Source of the DNA: Plantimonas leprariae
GTDB lineage: Bacteria > Pseudomonadota > Alphaproteobacteria > Rhizobiales > Rhizobiaceae
Direction: 5' to 3'
Length of the DNA: 64,000 bases
Assembly: GCF_008802405.1 (NCBI RefSeq)
Contig: NZ_VZDO01000001.1
Span: 186,001-250,000, forward strand
Position numbers and translations under genes: made by a program
In this document: one piece after another, positions 62,441 through 64,000 of the stretch
Layout: every line of letters begins with the position of its first letter
How positions within the stretch are numbered: the stretch's first letter is position 1
The notes under the pieces: model-generated
What the model was told of the DNA's origin: nothing
Database searches by the model: none
Seen by the model: the letters and a program-made list of their open reading frames with translations, nothing else

Positions 62441-62596
62441 CGCTGGGCCGGAAGAAGGACTGATGGCAAGACCGCAGGACGAACGACCGCCCGCGCATCC
62501 GCACTCATAGATGGTCATGTGCGCGTCGAACAGCAACCGCGCCCCGATCGCTTCGACGGCTGCGGACCTCGCGCGCATCCGGTGCGATTTCGCGGC

Positions 62597-62624
62597 TTGA
62601 ACGGGATGGCGATCTGGCTATAAG
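62597..62624 (+). promoter_or_regulatory. Probable promoter of tRNA-Ser
   Basis: TTGAAC (62597-62602), 16-base spacer, TATAAG (62619-62624), about 80 bases before the tRNA. Both boxes fit a housekeeping promoter; assignment rests on position. Confidence 0.5.
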
Positions 62625-62703
62625 TCCGCGCCGACCGTCACGGTGCCGCTTCCCGCGGCGCGTGAGCGTTCCTGCCGGGCTGCTTCGGAGCCGCGACGGG
62701 CGC

Positions 62704-62793
62704 GGAGAGGTGGCCGAGTGGTCGAAGGCGCACGCCTGGAAAGTGTGTATACGGGGAACCGTATCGCGGGTTCGAATCCCGCTCTCTCCGCCA
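62704..62793 (+). tRNA. tRNA-Ser (anticodon GGA)
   Basis: Class II tRNA of 90 bases including an encoded CCA. Acceptor GGAGAGG pairs with TCTCTCC; the anticodon stem CACGC/GTGTG closes the loop CTGGAAA with anticodon GGA; a long variable arm (ATACGGGGAACCGTAT) and T-arm GCGGG/CCCGC with TTCGAAT follow. Discriminator G. Serine tRNA genes are frequent integration sites and this one is followed by an integrase-like fragment. Confidence 0.97.
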
Positions 62794-62889
62794 TCGACCA
62801 GCCAATCAGTTGTGTCGTAAGCGTTTTCAGGCATTTGTTGGTCGCAATCCGCACCCTGATACAGCATTTTGTCCCAGCAGGGTTCGCTG

Positions 62890-62943
62890 ATGCCGCGACT
62901 ATACCGACCCGTACGGCGAGGTAAGGTTTTCTATTTCCGAGCT
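62890..62943 (+). pseudogene. 5' fragment of a probable tyrosine integrase gene
   Basis: From an ATG 97 bases after the tRNA-Ser, the frame reads [18 protein letters not shown], which resembles the first residues of phage/island integrases (MPR-basic-G-x-YYFR type). The similarity stops exactly where the insertion sequence begins, and the frame then ends after ten unrelated codons. Only 18 codons remain, so the family call rests on motif and location beside a tRNA. Confidence 0.45.
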
Positions 62944-63007
62944 GTGACCTTGCCCCCTGAAATGCCCTCGATCTGAAGCTAGGGTCCGTCGACAGGAAAG
63001 ACGGATG

Positions 63008-63330
63008 ATGAAGAGGAGCAGGTTCAGCGATTGTAGGCGAGACGCGTGGCTCGCCGGAAGCAGATCATCGGGATTTTGAAGCAGCAGGCGGTTGGACTGC
63101 CGGTGGCCGAGATCTGTCGCAAGCACGGCATCAGCGACGCGACGTTCTACACGTGGCGTTCGCGCTACGGCGGCATGGAGGTGTCGGACGCACGGCGTCT
63201 GAAGGCGCTCGACGAGGAGAACCGCAAGCTCAGGAAGTTTCTGGCCGAGGCGATGCTTGACGTGGCGACGTTGCGGGAAGCGCTGGGGAAAAAACTTCTG
63301 ACGCTTAGGCCGCACGGAGAACGGCCGTGA
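63008..63330 (+). pseudogene. IS3-family transposase OrfA, 5' end disrupted
   Basis: The frame starting at 63008 gives MKRSRFSD, the standard OrfA beginning, then is broken by about 26 extra bases at ~63032-63059. The correct frame resumes at QIIGILKQQAVGLPVAEICR and runs through the helix-turn-helix (KHGISDATFYTWRSRYGGME) and leucine-zipper region to 63330. A GTG at 63046 could still yield a 94-residue product with most of the domain. Confidence 0.7.
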
Positions 63331-63800
63331 GCTGGGCGATCGAGAAGAAGGGTGACTGTCAGCGGCGTGCCTGCGCGCCGATAGGCATGGAGCCGAAGAC
63401 GTATCGCTGCGCCGCAACGCGGAGCGACGATGCGCCGGTGCGAGCGCGCCTGCGCAGCCTCGCCGGCGAGCGTCGTCGGTTCGGCTACCGGCGGCTTCTG
63501 ATCATGCTGCGCCGGGAAGGGGCTGCGCCTCGACCACAAGACGCTGTTCCGCCTCTACCGGGAGGAGCGGCTGTCGGTGCGCCGGCGCGGTGGGCGCAGC
63601 CAAGCACTCGGCACCCGAGTTCCTGCCGCGGTACCGCAGGAGCCCAATCAGTGCTGGAGACTGGGCTTCGTCTCGGACACGCCGGAAGACGGCCGGCGTT
63701 CCGCATCCTGGTTGTAGTCGACGACCGCACGCCGAGTGCCTGGCGCTGGTGGTCGACACCTCGCTGTCCGGCCGGATGGCACGGCGGCCGGTGCGCATCC
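63327..63800 (+). pseudogene. IS3-family transposase OrfB, multiple frameshifts
   Basis: Begins MSWAIEKKGDCQRRACAPIG and reads correctly to RRRFGYRRLLIMLRRE. An extra G near 63521 shifts the frame (continuing LDHKTLFRLYREERLSVRRR, SDTPEDGRR), a missing base near 63700 shifts it again (FRILVVVDD, the first Asp of DDE), and a further change near 63735 gives ECLALVVDTSLSGR in the third frame. Similarity ends after that. No active transposase can be made. Confidence 0.8.
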
Positions 63801-64000
63801 GTCCCGCATGGCGATCGATGAAGCCGACCACCGGAAAGGGATGTTCCGATCACGCATCATGCCGGCGAAACCTGTTCAGGAGTTGCGGTTTGGGTCATGC
63901 GCGCGTCGGGGTTTGTCTTGATTGCCGTTCCGCTTCGTTCATCTGCAGGCAGCTTGATTGGACGAGGAAACTCGACGCCGTCACCGAGACCTTCGAGCGG
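63801..64000. other. Unassigned sequence at the right edge
   Basis: No gene or transposase similarity was recognised in the last 200 bases. Codon structure is not evident in any frame. It may be degenerate IS sequence, a second mobile element or the body of the island. Confidence 0.4.

Larger units (their letters stand above)
62945..64000 (+). mobile_element. Decayed IS3-family insertion sequence, right end not found
   Basis: The element appears to begin near 62945 with TGACCTTGCCCCCTGAAATG, a left end typical of IS3-family elements with this transposase. It contains orfA and a shifted orfB overlapping by GTGA as in intact IS3 members. Both genes carry disruptions, and recognisable transposase sequence is lost after about 63800, before the DDE-encoding 3' part is complete. 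No right inverted repeat was seen before the window ends. Confidence 0.75.

Noticed and set aside
62618-62854. Reverse-strand ORF covering tRNA-Ser ([14 protein letters not shown]...)
   Set aside because: This is the well-known false protein produced by reading serine tRNA genes antisense; the tRNA is intact.
1-64000. CRISPR array or rRNA operon
   Set aside because: No regularly spaced direct repeats and no 16S/23S/5S sequence were seen.

Overview
The window is GC-rich chromosomal DNA of an alphaproteobacterium, most likely order Hyphomicrobiales (Rhizobiales). The evidence is the gene neighbourhoods: argB/HAD phosphatase/dapD/dapE next to truA-fmt-def, 4.5S RNA near dnaX-ybaB-recR, a HIT protein followed by nudC, pheA-kdsB divergent from a membrane-anchored cytochrome c, and yejABEF with two tandem binding proteins. 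Genus cannot be read from the sequence. Coding density is very high. Stop/start overlaps of 1-4 bases are frequent and many starts are TTG or GTG.

Layout. 1-2.6 kb: molybdate uptake (modA 3' end, modB, modC, short ModE-type regulator). 2.6-3.2 kb: an orphan single-domain response regulator behind a good match to an EcfG general-stress promoter. 3.4-11.5 kb: arginine and lysine/peptidoglycan precursor synthesis (argB, dapD, dapE) with a LOG-family protein, a phosphodiester glycosidase and an SLT-domain lipoprotein. 11.5-18.7 kb: MFS exporter, truA-fmt-def, a secreted trypsin-like protease, an MltB-type transglycosylase and a ParDE-like toxin-antitoxin pair coupled to it. 18.7-25.6 kb: recR-ybaB-dnaX, 4.5S RNA, HIT protein, nudC, pheA, kdsB.

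25.7-37.8 kb: cytochrome c, then one long run of touching genes for a Yej-type peptide ABC importer. This run is interrupted between the second permease and the ATPase by a PIN-toxin module and a His-rich cation diffusion facilitator, and ends with a Nudix hydrolase. 37.8-49.7 kb: leucyl aminopeptidase and a Tad/Flp pilus locus (flp, cpaA-F, tadBC, tadD). The Flp pilin is only 59 residues, and the 3' half of the secretin gene has foreign-looking codon usage. 49.8-61.3 kb: nucleoside uptake and salvage (deoB, add, upp forward; BMP-family transporter, cdd, purine nucleoside phosphorylase, deoA reverse). 61.4-62.8 kb: msrA, a small membrane protein and tRNA-Ser(GGA).

The right edge looks like the start of an integrated element. 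About 100 bases after tRNA-Ser is the first codons of what looks like a tyrosine integrase, cut by a decayed IS3-family insertion sequence that runs to the end of the window. The points most worth following are the toxin-antitoxin/metal exporter block inside the yej operon, the mosaic secretin gene, the EcfG-type promoter with a possible coupled 30-codon leader, a parS-like site at 37.88 kb, and the tRNA-Ser/integrase/IS boundary.
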